DNA from: Cyclobacteriaceae bacterium
GTDB taxonomy: Bacteria > Bacteroidota > Bacteroidia > Cytophagales > Cyclobacteriaceae
Direction of reading: 5' to 3'
DNA length: 8,472 nt
Assembly: GCA_030589835.1 (NCBI GenBank)
Contig: JAUUZS010000160.1
Span: 1 to 8,472 of the forward strand
Numbering within the stretch: position 1 is the stretch's first letter; each line of letters starts with the position of its first letter. Below the pieces are notes generated by a model. The model worked only from the letters and a program-made list of their open reading frames with translations. It did no database searches and had not been told where the DNA came from. The translations under genes were made by a program, and so were the position numbers. Of the stretch, positions 1-7,414 are shown one piece after another.

Positions 1-27
1 AACCATTTCTATGATGAAATGTGATTT

Positions 28-1323
28 CTACTTTAAGGTCTTACTCAACTCAGCAGGCCGGACTACTTTATAGGTCTTCCAAAAATCAGGATCAGGATCT
101 ACCTGCTCTTCAAGTGGCTTTTTTTTATCTATGCGCTCTTCCTCGGGGAATTCATGTACTTGCTCCAATTCAAATTTATGATTGATTAGGGTCATCTCTA
201 CTAAAAAGTTGCTTCGGTCATTTTTCTTCAACATGTTTTTCTTTGTGAGCCGTGCCCCTCCAATCATAGAAATGTCATTCAAATACCAACGATTCTCCAG
301 AGGTTTATAATGTACCATCATGTGTACTTGAGGATTGGTAATGCCAAATCCGACAAGGAAAATTACCGGCCTTGCCAGGACGGGAATCACAAATTCACTG
401 TCATATTCTATGGCCATTATGGCATCGCTTTCCAAAGAGATATAAATACTCCCCTCCTGCCTTTGATGATCATATTTTCCTTTAGTTTCAAACCCAATAA
501 TGATGACCTGCTCCCCGTAATAGCGGGAATATCCAGCGATAAAATAGTTATATTTTTTCTTGTTCCGAATATCTAAAAACGAAGCCGTATCTCGTAGCGG
601 GTCAGTACTTAGTATCCCTTCCGGACCTCCAAAAGAAGCAGAAAGGATCTGCTCGTCTATCGATTTTTTATCTTCTACCTCTTCTCCCTTTTTCTTTGCT
701 TTTCTTAACTCCTTCTCATATTTTTTTTCAATCTTCACCCTCATAAATTGAAGCGTCCCCAATTCATCTCTCCTCCTTGCTTTCACAACTTTCGATTGAC
801 TTTCCAAGGTGTCGCAATAAGCCGGATTATAGGTCTCGGTAATCCCTTCAGTAAATTTCAGAAAAACACCGTTCTCGGAAATATACTCACTATAATACCC
901 GTCGGTCATATATGGATTTTGAGGATAGTTATCAGGGATTTTCTGCATGGCTTTCCATATGTAATCCCAGGGTTGCCACGGGCGGATCTCGATTTCGTCA
1001 AGCGTGAAGGTATCCAGATCCAGGGATATTATAATGCGTTTATTTATTCCATTAATCTCGATTTCAGCATTTTTATATCCCATATAAGAACAAAAAAGTA
1101 CGGAGTCGGCATATATTCCGCGAATTGACAAAATAAATCTTCCATCAGAATTCGTCACGGTTCCAATTGTGGTTCCTTTGACTCCTATTGTTGCAAAGGC
1201 GAGCGCTACTTTGCTGTTCGCATCAATAACTACTCCTTCAATTGTTTTGGATTGCCCGAAAGAAAAGCACGATGTGCTGATCAAAAATATTATAATAAGC
1301 TTAAGGATTCTGGCTTTTTTCAT
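28..1323 (-). CDS. Secreted carboxypeptidase-like regulatory domain protein
   Basis: Predicted exported protein of 431 residues, function unknown. The ATG at 1323 is preferred because it begins a classic signal peptide: MKKAR, then a hydrophobic stretch (LKLIIIFLI), then a polar end near FSFGQ (about residue 24). The frame stays open 16 codons further upstream, but only to a TTG at 1371, which would bury the signal. Residues about 27-110 match the CarboxypepD_reg-like beta-sandwich: IEGVVID, then ATIGVKGTTIGTVTNSDGRF, then a CSYMGYK strand and a DEIEIRP end. This is the fold found at the N-terminus of many Bacteroidota outer-membrane proteins. The remaining 300 or so residues resemble the long region after this domain in DUF5686-like proteins (IPDNYPQNPY, GYYSEY), with a lysine/glutamate-rich stretch in the middle. 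It is much shorter than the roughly 800-residue barrel members and probably lacks the barrel. Its likely location is the periplasm or inner face of the outer membrane. The lipobox is poor (STSC), so a lipoprotein is less likely. Family confidence is good; no function is assigned. Confidence 0.85.
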   Translation of the reverse strand: MKKARILKLIIIFLISTSCFSFGQSKTIEGVVIDANSKVALAFATIGVKGTTIGTVTNSDGRFILSIRGIYADSVLFCSYMGYKNAEIEINGINKRIIISLDLDTFTLDEIEIRPWQPWDYIWKAMQKIPDNYPQNPYMTDGYYSEYISENGVFLKFTEGITETYNPAYCDTLESQSKVVKARRRDELGTLQFMRVKIEKKYEKELRKAKKKGEEVEDKKSIDEQILSASFGGPEGILSTDPLRDTASFLDIRNKKKYNYFIAGYSRYYGEQVIIIGFETKGKYDHQRQEGSIYISLESDAIMAIEYDSEFVIPVLARPVIFLVGFGITNPQVHMMVHYKPLENRWYLNDISMIGGARLTKKNMLKKNDRSNFLVEMTLINHKFELEQVHEFPEEERIDKKKPLEEQVDPDPDFWKTYKVVRPAELSKTLK

Positions 1324-1496
1324 TCCTTTGAAAACGTTCGATGTGGAATAATAGTTATCATCTATGTACAATTTCCTGATAATAAACGGCAGTTTAAATA
1401 CGAAGGAGCAAAAACGGACGCCATATTTGATGAGTGGTGATATGTGCTCATGTAAGGGGCATGTTATGAAAATAAATCAGCTTCCTCTCCGTCATG

Positions 1497-2426
1497 TCAA
1501 TCTGATTTGTAATCGGCTTTGGCGCCTGGTTTCCCCTCAATATTATTACTGTAAAATCGCTGTGTAGGATAGGCAAAGTCAATATCCATATTTTCTGAAA
1601 ATTCCTTCAGCACTTCTTCCCAAATCTCTTGCTCTTTCCCACGTCGCTGACGTGGATCACAGAGGAAACGCATCGTCAGCATCACACCGGAATCCTTCAC
1701 GGAAGTATATACAATTGGGGTAAGCTTTTTATAAAAGACCATATATTTTTTGCTGGCGTCTTTTATTTTCTTTTCCGCCGATTTTGAAATGCTCTCAGAT
1801 TTCTCCTTTACAATTTTCCCAAGTAATTCCTTCGCCTTTTGCCAATTGCTTTCAAAAGTAACCAACACGCCTATTTCGTGCCATATATAATTGAACCCAA
1901 TACTGTAATTTGCCAACACTTCTACAAATACCTTGGAATTGGGCACATGCATGATTCTTCCCGTACTTTGATCTGCATCTACCCAATTGCCAATTTCAAT
2001 GATTGTAAACTGAAATATGCGTACGTCAATTACGTCGCCGGCGTGGTCGCCAAGTTGAATTCTATCCCCCACCTCAAAAGGTTTTCGCCAAATGATGAAA
2101 AACCATCCTGCCAGGTCTGAGACAGGATCTTTTAAGGCGATGGCTATTCCTGCTGATAACAATCCAAAAAAGGTGGCCATTGATTTAAACTCATCAATCC
2201 ACAGCGAAGTAATTAACAGAAATCCGATAAAAAACGTAATGTAATCCTGTGTTTTTCTCCACCGGTATCGATAGTAAACATCATCCGTTTTACTGATTAC
2301 TATTTGATTAATAATTTTATTGATGACAATAAACCCCACAATCACCAATACTGATTTAAATAATTTTGAGGAGTATTCAGGACTCAATCCAATTAGTTGC
2401 TCAATCCATTGATAGAAATTTTCCAT
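1497..2426 (-). CDS. MscS-family mechanosensitive ion channel
   Basis: Small-conductance mechanosensitive channel of 309 residues in the inner membrane. The family opens under membrane tension to release solutes during hypo-osmotic shock. Three hydrophobic segments are visible: about 22-44, 62-78 and 83-112. The third is the pore-lining helix type, rich in Gly and Ala (FFGLLSAGIAIALKDPVSDL), and runs directly into the MscS beta domain (KPFEVGDRIQLGDHAGDV, then GRIMHVPNSKV at about 156-166). The C-terminal alpha/beta part follows, ending in YPTQRFY (287-293), which corresponds to the usual P-x-P-Q-like end of the family. The length is typical for a minimal MscS. A lysine/glutamate-rich insertion (about 204-228) lengthens the C-terminal domain compared with E. 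coli MscS. The ATG at 2426 follows directly after a terminator region, so a separate promoter or some read-through from the usp gene is needed. No clear promoter is visible. Family assignment is firm; gating properties are unknown. Confidence 0.93.
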   Translation of the reverse strand: MENFYQWIEQLIGLSPEYSSKLFKSVLVIVGFIVINKIINQIVISKTDDVYYRYRWRKTQDYITFFIGFLLITSLWIDEFKSMATFFGLLSAGIAIALKDPVSDLAGWFFIIWRKPFEVGDRIQLGDHAGDVIDVRIFQFTIIEIGNWVDADQSTGRIMHVPNSKVFVEVLANYSIGFNYIWHEIGVLVTFESNWQKAKELLGKIVKEKSESISKSAEKKIKDASKKYMVFYKKLTPIVYTSVKDSGVMLTMRFLCDPRQRRGKEQEIWEEVLKEFSENMDIDFAYPTQRFYSNNIEGKPGAKADYKSD

Positions 2427-2467
2427 ATGGCTAACTTAATGAAAATTTACTGGCAGCGTAAAAAATT

Positions 2468-2507
2468 GAGCAAGAAAAAGCCGATCAATACCGGCTTTTT
2501 CTTGCTC
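2468..2507 (-). terminator. Intrinsic terminator of the usp gene, 16-bp perfect stem
   Basis: GAGCAAGAAAAAGCCG (2468-2483) pairs perfectly with 2492-2507 around an 8-base loop. Read on the minus strand, downstream of the usp stop at 2617, the stem is followed by AATTTTTT, a U-tract. The inner part (AAAAAGCCG / CGGCTTTTT) is by itself a typical bidirectional terminator. It lies 41 bases upstream of the mscS start, so it should uncouple the two genes. Confidence 0.8.
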
Positions 2508-2616
2508 CTTAAGAATGCTTCAATTCCCACAATTCGTAAAATACCACCAAGGTCTTTGGGATCGCCTACCCATCAATATCCTTACTGGATATTAATCCCC
2601 GGTGAGACTATTTTTA

Positions 2617-3492
2617 TCAGGAAATATGCTGAAGATTGAAGGTTAATACAGGTTTTTTTGAAAAATTGACCACATCTTCAGCAATGCTATGCTCAAAAAG
2701 CCTTGACAACCCGCTCCTTCCGTGAGTAGCCATCATCACCAAATCCATTTTAAAATCCTCGGTGTACCATACAATTCCTTCTTCCTCATGCTGATGGCTA
2801 TACACATTCACTTTACTATCATCAAGCTCATTTTCCTGTGCAAATTTATTCAAGTTAATTATTATCTCTCTTTCGTTTTTGAAATTGCCAGGGGTATTCA
2901 CGTAAACCAAATTAAGTTCAGCCTTAAAAAGATCCTGAATACTTTTTAAAATATGGATATAAGCAGGTTTCAATTCCTTAAAATCAGAAGCCAGAACAAT
3001 TTTCTCAATGTCCTCAAACTTTACTTTCTTTCTTAGTGTTAAGACAGGGCAGCTCGCATGCCTGACCACTTTCTCGGCCGTGGAACCAATGAGACTCTCT
3101 TCCCAATCGTTCACTCCTGTGGTTCCCATGATAATAAGATCGGCCTCAGATTCTGTGATTTCCTCTTCTATGGCATGATATGGTGTTCCTAATAATATCC
3201 GGTCAGAAATAACAATGTTCTGATAGTCCGGATCACTCAATATCTCCGACATTTGAGCTTTTCTCCTTCGAAACAACTCTATGAAATAAATGTCATCTGC
3301 CTGGTCGCCTGTCGATACCGTTCCCATGGTGTTTAGGGAAGAGCTACCCAAAAAAATAGATTTCTTTTTGGCAAATTCTATGACATGTATTAATACTATT
3401 TCAGCTCCGGTTTTACCGGCAATTTCAATTGCAAGATCCAGGGCATATTGCGCCTGCGCTGAAAAATCAGTTGGGACAATTATTTTTTTCAT
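2617..3492 (-). CDS. Tandem-domain universal stress protein (UspA family)
   Basis: Cytoplasmic stress protein of 291 residues made of two Usp domains (about 1-153 and 160-291). Each domain starts with the typical beta strand and acidic turn: KKIIVPTDFS, then EKIVLASDF. Domain 1 carries a complete ATP-binding signature, G123-TT-G126, nine residues, then G136-S137, followed by TAEKVVRHASCPVL. Domain 2 has the same layout but an altered signature: A255-TH-G258, nine residues, then H268-S269 in place of GS, followed by IAEDVVNFSKKPVL. Nucleotide binding may therefore be confined to domain 1. Tandem Usp proteins of this size are common in Bacteroidota and are usually linked to starvation, oxidative or osmotic stress. 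The ATG at 3492 begins directly with the first beta strand, so the start is secure. The gene is divergent from treS and followed by its own terminator. Confidence 0.93.
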   Translation of the reverse strand: MKKIIVPTDFSAQAQYALDLAIEIAGKTGAEIVLIHVIEFAKKKSIFLGSSSLNTMGTVSTGDQADDIYFIELFRRRKAQMSEILSDPDYQNIVISDRILLGTPYHAIEEEITESEADLIIMGTTGVNDWEESLIGSTAEKVVRHASCPVLTLRKKVKFEDIEKIVLASDFKELKPAYIHILKSIQDLFKAELNLVYVNTPGNFKNEREIIINLNKFAQENELDDSKVNVYSHQHEEEGIVWYTEDFKMDLVMMATHGRSGLSRLFEHSIAEDVVNFSKKPVLTFNLQHIS

Positions 3493-3507
3493 AATAAAAA
3501 ATGTTTG

Positions 3508-3522
3508 ATACTAATTAAGTAT
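3508..3522. promoter_or_regulatory. Small palindrome in the usp leader
   Basis: ATACT-AATTA-AGTAT is a perfect 5-bp inverted repeat around an AT-rich centre, 16 bases upstream of the usp start codon. It could be an operator or a weak RNA hairpin in the leader. In AT-rich DNA such a palindrome can arise by chance, so this is a candidate only. Confidence 0.2.
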
Positions 3523-3563
3523 ACGATCCTTAACTTTTTTAAGATATTACATTCTCATTTAAT

Positions 3564-3591
3564 CAATTTATAATTAGCCTTGCACATACAA
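3564..3591 (-). promoter_or_regulatory. Candidate promoter of usp
   Basis: On the minus strand TTG (3591-3589), an 18-base spacer and TAAATTG (3570-3564) approximate the Bacteroidota TTTG / TAnnTTTG promoter. The -7 element is one base short of consensus. It would give a leader of about 65 bases. This is an inference from consensus matching alone. Confidence 0.22.
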
Positions 3592-3638
3592 TTTGAAACC
3601 AGGTATTCTACCATAGTATTGAATGCTAATACTAAATT

Positions 3639-3777
3639 GTGTCTGTCCATAAAGTCAGCGTTTGTTCAGAATGTTCGAGATCAAGGCTTGCGAAGTTTCT
3701 GAAAAACGGAGTTTACGTTTGTAAATGAGTTTTTTAGAGACAAGCGTAACGCAGAGATCGGACATTATGGACAGACT
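3639..3777. mobile_element. MITE-like or REP-like inverted-repeat element with 7-bp flanking duplication
   Basis: A non-coding block of about 139 bases bounded by perfect 12-bp terminal inverted repeats, GTCTGTCCATAA (3641-3652) and TTATGGACAGAC (3765-3776). The 7-mer CTAAATT occurs directly outside both ends (3632-3638 and 3778-3784), as expected for a target-site duplication. A second inverted pair lies inside: GTTTCTGAAAAAC (3695-3707) against GTTTTTTAGAGAC (3729-3741), fully paired in RNA if two G-U pairs are allowed. At the centre is TTTAC-gttt-GTAAA (3712-3725). It encodes no protein. A non-autonomous transposon (MITE) mobilised by a transposase elsewhere fits best; a structured RNA or REP-type repeat is the alternative. 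It sits in the divergent usp-treS intergenic region, upstream of the candidate treS promoter. Confidence 0.6.
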
Positions 3778-3857
3778 CTAAATTAATGAAAGATTGGTTA
3801 ACCTAAATGTCAATTTAAAAATTATAGGGTTATACGATTGAGTTGGATCTTCATTTA

Positions 3858-3889
3858 TTTTGAAAATACCTGCTAATATGTATACCTTG
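3858..3889 (+). promoter_or_regulatory. Candidate promoter of treS-mak
   Basis: TTTTG (3858-3862), a 20-base spacer and TACCTTG (3883-3889) resemble the Bacteroidota -33 TTTG / -7 TAnnTTTG promoter, with one T missing from the -7 element. Transcription would start near 3896, giving a leader of about 43 bases. It lies just downstream of the MITE-like element, so the insertion may have displaced upstream regulatory sites. Confidence 0.35.
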
Positions 3890-3938
3890 TCGAACAATTT
3901 TATAATAGGAACCCTTAGGTGTAATTCCCCAAATTAAT

Positions 3939-6900
3939 ATGCCAAAAAAGAAGAGTCAAAAAATTATCCGCGAACCCTTGTGGTACAAAGATGCCGTTAT
4001 CTATGAATTACATATTAAGGCATTTATGGATAAAAACAATGATGGAATAGGAGATTTTGGAGGATTGTTAGACAAGCTTGATTACCTCGAAAATCTCGGT
4101 GTAACAACCATCTGGCTTCTCCCATTTTACCCTTCTCCGCTCAAAGATGATGGTTATGATATTGCTGATTATAATACCATCAATCCTTCGTTTGGAAATG
4201 TAAGTGATTTCAAACGCTTTTTGCGTGAGGCACACAAAAGGAATTTAAAAGTCCTGACAGAGCTGGTCATGAACCATACCTCTGATGAGCATGAGTGGTT
4301 TCAGCGAGCAAGGCGAGCGCCCAAAGGATCACCGGAAAGGGAATATTACGTTTGGACTGATGATCCTGAAAAGTATAAAGATGCACGAATCATCTTTACA
4401 GATTATGAAGCTTCTAACTGGACCTGGGATCCTGTAGCCGGACAATATTATTGGCATCGGTTTTTCCATCATCAGCCGGATTTAAATTATCACAATCCTT
4501 TAGTTGAAAAGGAGATCATCAAGATAATGGACTATTGGCTAAACATGGGAGTTGACGGTTTCAGGCTCGATGCGATTCCATACTTATTTGAAGAAGATGG
4601 CACCAACTGTGAGAATTTGCCCCAAACACATAATTTGCTCAAAAAAATCCGCGCTCATATCGACCGGAATCACGACAATGTTTTGCTGTTAGCCGAGGCT
4701 AATATGTGGCCGGAGGACAGCGCTTCATATTTCGGGAAAGGCGATGAGTGCCAAATGAATTATCATTTCCCCATCATGCCACGTATGTTTATGTCGGTGA
4801 ACATGGAAAACCGATATCCCATCATTGATATTATCGATCAAACACCCGAGATACCTGAGACTTGCCAATGGGCGACCTTTTTACGGAATCACGACGAGCT
4901 GACCTTAGAAATGGTGACGGAGGAAGAACGCGACTATATGTACAAGGTTTATACCAAAGACCCCCTTGCGCGCATCAATCTTGGCATCAGAAAAAGGCTG
5001 GCCCCATTACTGGATAACGACAGAAGAAAAATAGAACTGATGAATGTGCTGCTTTTTTCTTTGCCGGGTACTCCTGTGATTTACTACGGAGATGAAATAG
5101 GCATGGGCGACAACTACTATTTGGGAGACCGTGACGGAGTACGCACTCCCATGCAGTGGGATCCCGGAAGAAACGGTGGGTTTTCGCAAGCCAATCCACA
5201 CAAGTTATATTTGCCGCTGATCATCGATCCGGAATATAAATACGAGAATATAAATGTCGAAAACCAATTGGGCAACCCCAACTCGCTATTGTGGTGGACA
5301 AGACGCTTGATAAAAATGCGAAAAAGGTTTAAGGCATTTGGACGTGGAAAAATAACTTTTTTGGAATCAGAAAATACCAAAACACTAGCTTTTGTCCGTT
5401 CTTATAAACATGAAAAAATCCTTATTGTTGTGAATCTATCGAGATATGCCCAGGCAGCAGCAGTAGAGATGCATTCGCTAAAAGACTTGATCCCTGTAGA
5501 GGTTTTTAGTCAAAATAAATTTCCTAAAATTACCGAAAAACCATATGATTTCACCTTGAGCCCATATGGTTACTATTGGTTTAAGCTGGTAAAGGAAAAG
5601 GAGAATATTTCAATAATCCCGAGTAAAAACAACAACCTGATCGAAATAAAAAAATGGAGTGACCTGGTGAGCGTTAATCTAAAGGATACCGTAACAAATG
5701 AAATCCTTTTGCCCTACCTGAACAATCAAATTTGGTTCAACATCGGAAAGAGAAATATTGAATTCATTAAGATTTTTGATGTAATCCCTATCAACGGGAA
5801 ACATAATGATTTTGAAGGATTTACACTAATCCTGGAAGTCACCTTTTTTGAAGGCCTTTACGAAAAATACAGACTTGTCATTGGCTTTACCAAGGGCAAG
5901 GAAGAAAGAATGCTTTCAGCAAATCATCCTGAAAGCATTATTAGCAGGATCATATTTGATGGAAAGAGCGGTGTGCTATTTGATGCTTCGTATAGTAAAA
6001 ACTACCGTAAAACACTGTTTCAGCTATTTAAAAAACACGCCACAATAAATACTGACGAGTCCCTTGTAAAATTTAAAGTGACCAATGAATTCAAATCGCT
6101 ATTGTCCGATCCGTTGCTGGAAGAAGAAAATAAACTTGTCGAATCGCGATTCAGGCATGTTATCATTCAATACAATAAAAAATTCATTGTAAAACTATAT
6201 AGAAAAATTGACCGGGGCTCGGACCGGGATGTCGAAATCAATAACTATTTATGCAGAAAGAAGGAATTCAAATTTGTCCCGGAATATTTAGGGCAAATTG
6301 AATATATCAAAAAGGGGGATATAAAGAGAACTTTGGCCATTGTTCAGGAATACGTACCAAATTACGGCTCCGGCTGGCAATATTTTTCTGACGCCCTAAA
6401 TCGGTTTTATGAACGCGTAAGTGTTCAGGGAGGTGAAATTGAATTGCCATCCATTGAAGGATCTTTGGCGCACCCATTGAACTTTGAAGAAATGAGTACC
6501 TCCACTCAGGAGCTCATTGGCGGGGCGCATATCGAGCACACCAGGTTGCTTGCTCAAAGGACAGCAGAAATGCATCTGGCCCTGGGCACAAACTGCGAAC
6601 ATGAAGATTTTGAGCCTGAAGAATTTACCCTTCATTATCAAAGGTCTCTTTTCTCGGCATGGAAATCCCTGGTCAGAGGTGCTTTTGATCCTTTTAAAAA
6701 ATATGTTGATGAATTTCCATTAAACCATCAGGAAGAAATCAATGTGTTTTTAGGCCTGAAGGATTCGCTTCTGGAAAAAATGAAACAAATCTATGACCAT
6801 AAAATTGATGCGGTAAAAATCAGGCCTCATGGAAATTATGACCTGAATGCAATATTATTTAAAGACGGGGACTACGTGATAACAAATTTTGAAGGCGATT

Positions 6901-7265
6901 CCACTTTTTCACTTACCGAAAGGAGGCTAAGAAAATCTCCCCTGACTGATATCGCCAACATGCTTAATTCTTTTCATAGTGTGGCTTATTCAGCTCTTTT
7001 TCAAAATGAACCATCAGGAAGGCTTGCAGAACACTGGTTTCATAACTTCGGTCAAATTTTTATTTCTCACTATAAGGAATTGGTTTCCGATGAACGGTTT
7101 ATTCCTGCCGACGGGGATTTCAATATGCTGTTAGACATTTACCTGCTGGAACGATACCTGGCCGATATTGCCTGGGAATTGAAACGGGAAAATATAAAAA
7201 AAGCCATTATCCCTGTACGCGGAATACTGAAGGTAATGAGAAAGAGCTTCATTACAGAAAAATGA
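3939..7265 (+). CDS. treS: Trehalose synthase fused to a maltokinase-like domain with altered active site
   Basis: Fusion protein of 1108 residues, cytoplasmic. Residues 1 to about 552 are a GH13 trehalose synthase (maltose alpha-D-glucosyltransferase), which interconverts maltose and trehalose. Visible GH13 regions are YDIADY (73-78), ELVMNHTSD with N112-H113, GFRLD with nucleophile D211, LLLAEAN with acid/base E253, and RNHDE with D319. All catalytic residues are present, and a C-terminal beta domain ends near W547. Residues from about 560 to the end match maltokinase (Mak/Pep2), which normally makes maltose 1-phosphate for the GlgE alpha-glucan pathway. The N-cap motif is weakened (LLPYLNNQIWF, about 590-600, where the family has a QRWF-type motif). 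The ATP-site strand VKLYRK with K752 is kept. The catalytic loop HGDxHLGQ reads HGNYDLNA (964-971), and DFEGEP reads NFEGDS (983-988). The following ERR, SPL-x-D-x-A-x-M signature is intact. The kinase half is therefore probably inactive while TreS should work. No glgE or glgB lies beside it. The ATG at 3939 leads straight into the GH13 N-terminus (EPLWYKDAVIYE). Confidence 0.95.
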   Translation: MPKKKSQKIIREPLWYKDAVIYELHIKAFMDKNNDGIGDFGGLLDKLDYLENLGVTTIWLLPFYPSPLKDDGYDIADYNTINPSFGNVSDFKRFLREAHKRNLKVLTELVMNHTSDEHEWFQRARRAPKGSPEREYYVWTDDPEKYKDARIIFTDYEASNWTWDPVAGQYYWHRFFHHQPDLNYHNPLVEKEIIKIMDYWLNMGVDGFRLDAIPYLFEEDGTNCENLPQTHNLLKKIRAHIDRNHDNVLLLAEANMWPEDSASYFGKGDECQMNYHFPIMPRMFMSVNMENRYPIIDIIDQTPEIPETCQWATFLRNHDELTLEMVTEEERDYMYKVYTKDPLARINLGIRKRLAPLLDNDRRKIELMNVLLFSLPGTPVIYYGDEIGMGDNYYLGDRDGVRTPMQWDPGRNGGFSQANPHKLYLPLIIDPEYKYENINVENQLGNPNSLLWWTRRLIKMRKRFKAFGRGKITFLESENTKTLAFVRSYKHEKILIVVNLSRYAQAAAVEMHSLKDLIPVEVFSQNKFPKITEKPYDFTLSPYGYYWFKLVKEKENISIIPSKNNNLIEIKKWSDLVSVNLKDTVTNEILLPYLNNQIWFNIGKRNIEFIKIFDVIPINGKHNDFEGFTLILEVTFFEGLYEKYRLVIGFTKGKEERMLSANHPESIISRIIFDGKSGVLFDASYSKNYRKTLFQLFKKHATINTDESLVKFKVTNEFKSLLSDPLLEEENKLVESRFRHVIIQYNKKFIVKLYRKIDRGSDRDVEINNYLCRKKEFKFVPEYLGQIEYIKKGDIKRTLAIVQEYVPNYGSGWQYFSDALNRFYERVSVQGGEIELPSIEGSLAHPLNFEEMSTSTQELIGGAHIEHTRLLAQRTAEMHLALGTNCEHEDFEPEEFTLHYQRSLFSAWKSLVRGAFDPFKKYVDEFPLNHQEEINVFLGLKDSLLEKMKQIYDHKIDAVKIRPHGNYDLNAILFKDGDYVITNFEGDSTFSLTERRLRKSPLTDIANMLNSFHSVAYSALFQNEPSGRLAEHWFHNFGQIFISHYKELVSDERFIPADGDFNMLLDIYLLERYLADIAWELKRENIKKAIIPVRGILKVMRKSFITEK

Positions 7266-7371
7266 TGCCTTAATTCAGGTATTGAAATAAATGTGAATAT
7301 TAGACCCGAGGAATAAAAGATAAGGTATAATAGATGCGCTATTAGCTATCCTATGCTATTGGCACTCCGAA

Positions 7372-7387
7372 ATATGCTAACGCATAT
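7372..7387. terminator. Weak hairpin between convergent treS and DUF2461 genes
   Basis: ATATGC-taac-GCATAT forms a 6-bp stem with a 4-base loop in the 149-base gap between two converging gene ends. It lacks a clear U-tract on either side, so a terminator role is only suggested by position. Confidence 0.2.
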
Positions 7388-7414
7388 GATATAATCTCAG
7401 TGATAAATCCATAA

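Noticed and set aside
748..1128. Plus-strand open frame of 126 codons
   Set aside because: It lies entirely antisense to the well-supported carboxypeptidase-regulatory-like gene and shows no recognisable domain.
1324..1371. Sixteen-codon N-terminal extension of the carboxypeptidase-regulatory-like protein from a TTG
   Set aside because: It would place a polar leader in front of a clear signal peptide. The ATG at 1323 is the better start.
1383..1396. TAAAC-ggca-GTTTA inverted repeat between mscS and the downstream gene, a possible terminator
   Set aside because: The stem is five AT-rich pairs and no U-tract follows on the minus strand.
2450..2572. Minus-strand open frame of 41 codons (containing GDPKDLGGILRIVGIEAF) between usp and mscS
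   Set aside because: It has no ATG start and its second half is the terminator hairpin. The first half looks mildly protein-like and might be a relic, but the evidence is too thin to annotate.
2575..2593. AATATCC-ttact-GGATATT hairpin downstream of usp, with the same 7-bp stem as a hairpin at 8426-8445
   Set aside because: It is a short AT-rich stem without a U-tract. The two sites share nothing beyond the stem, so a repeat family is not supported.
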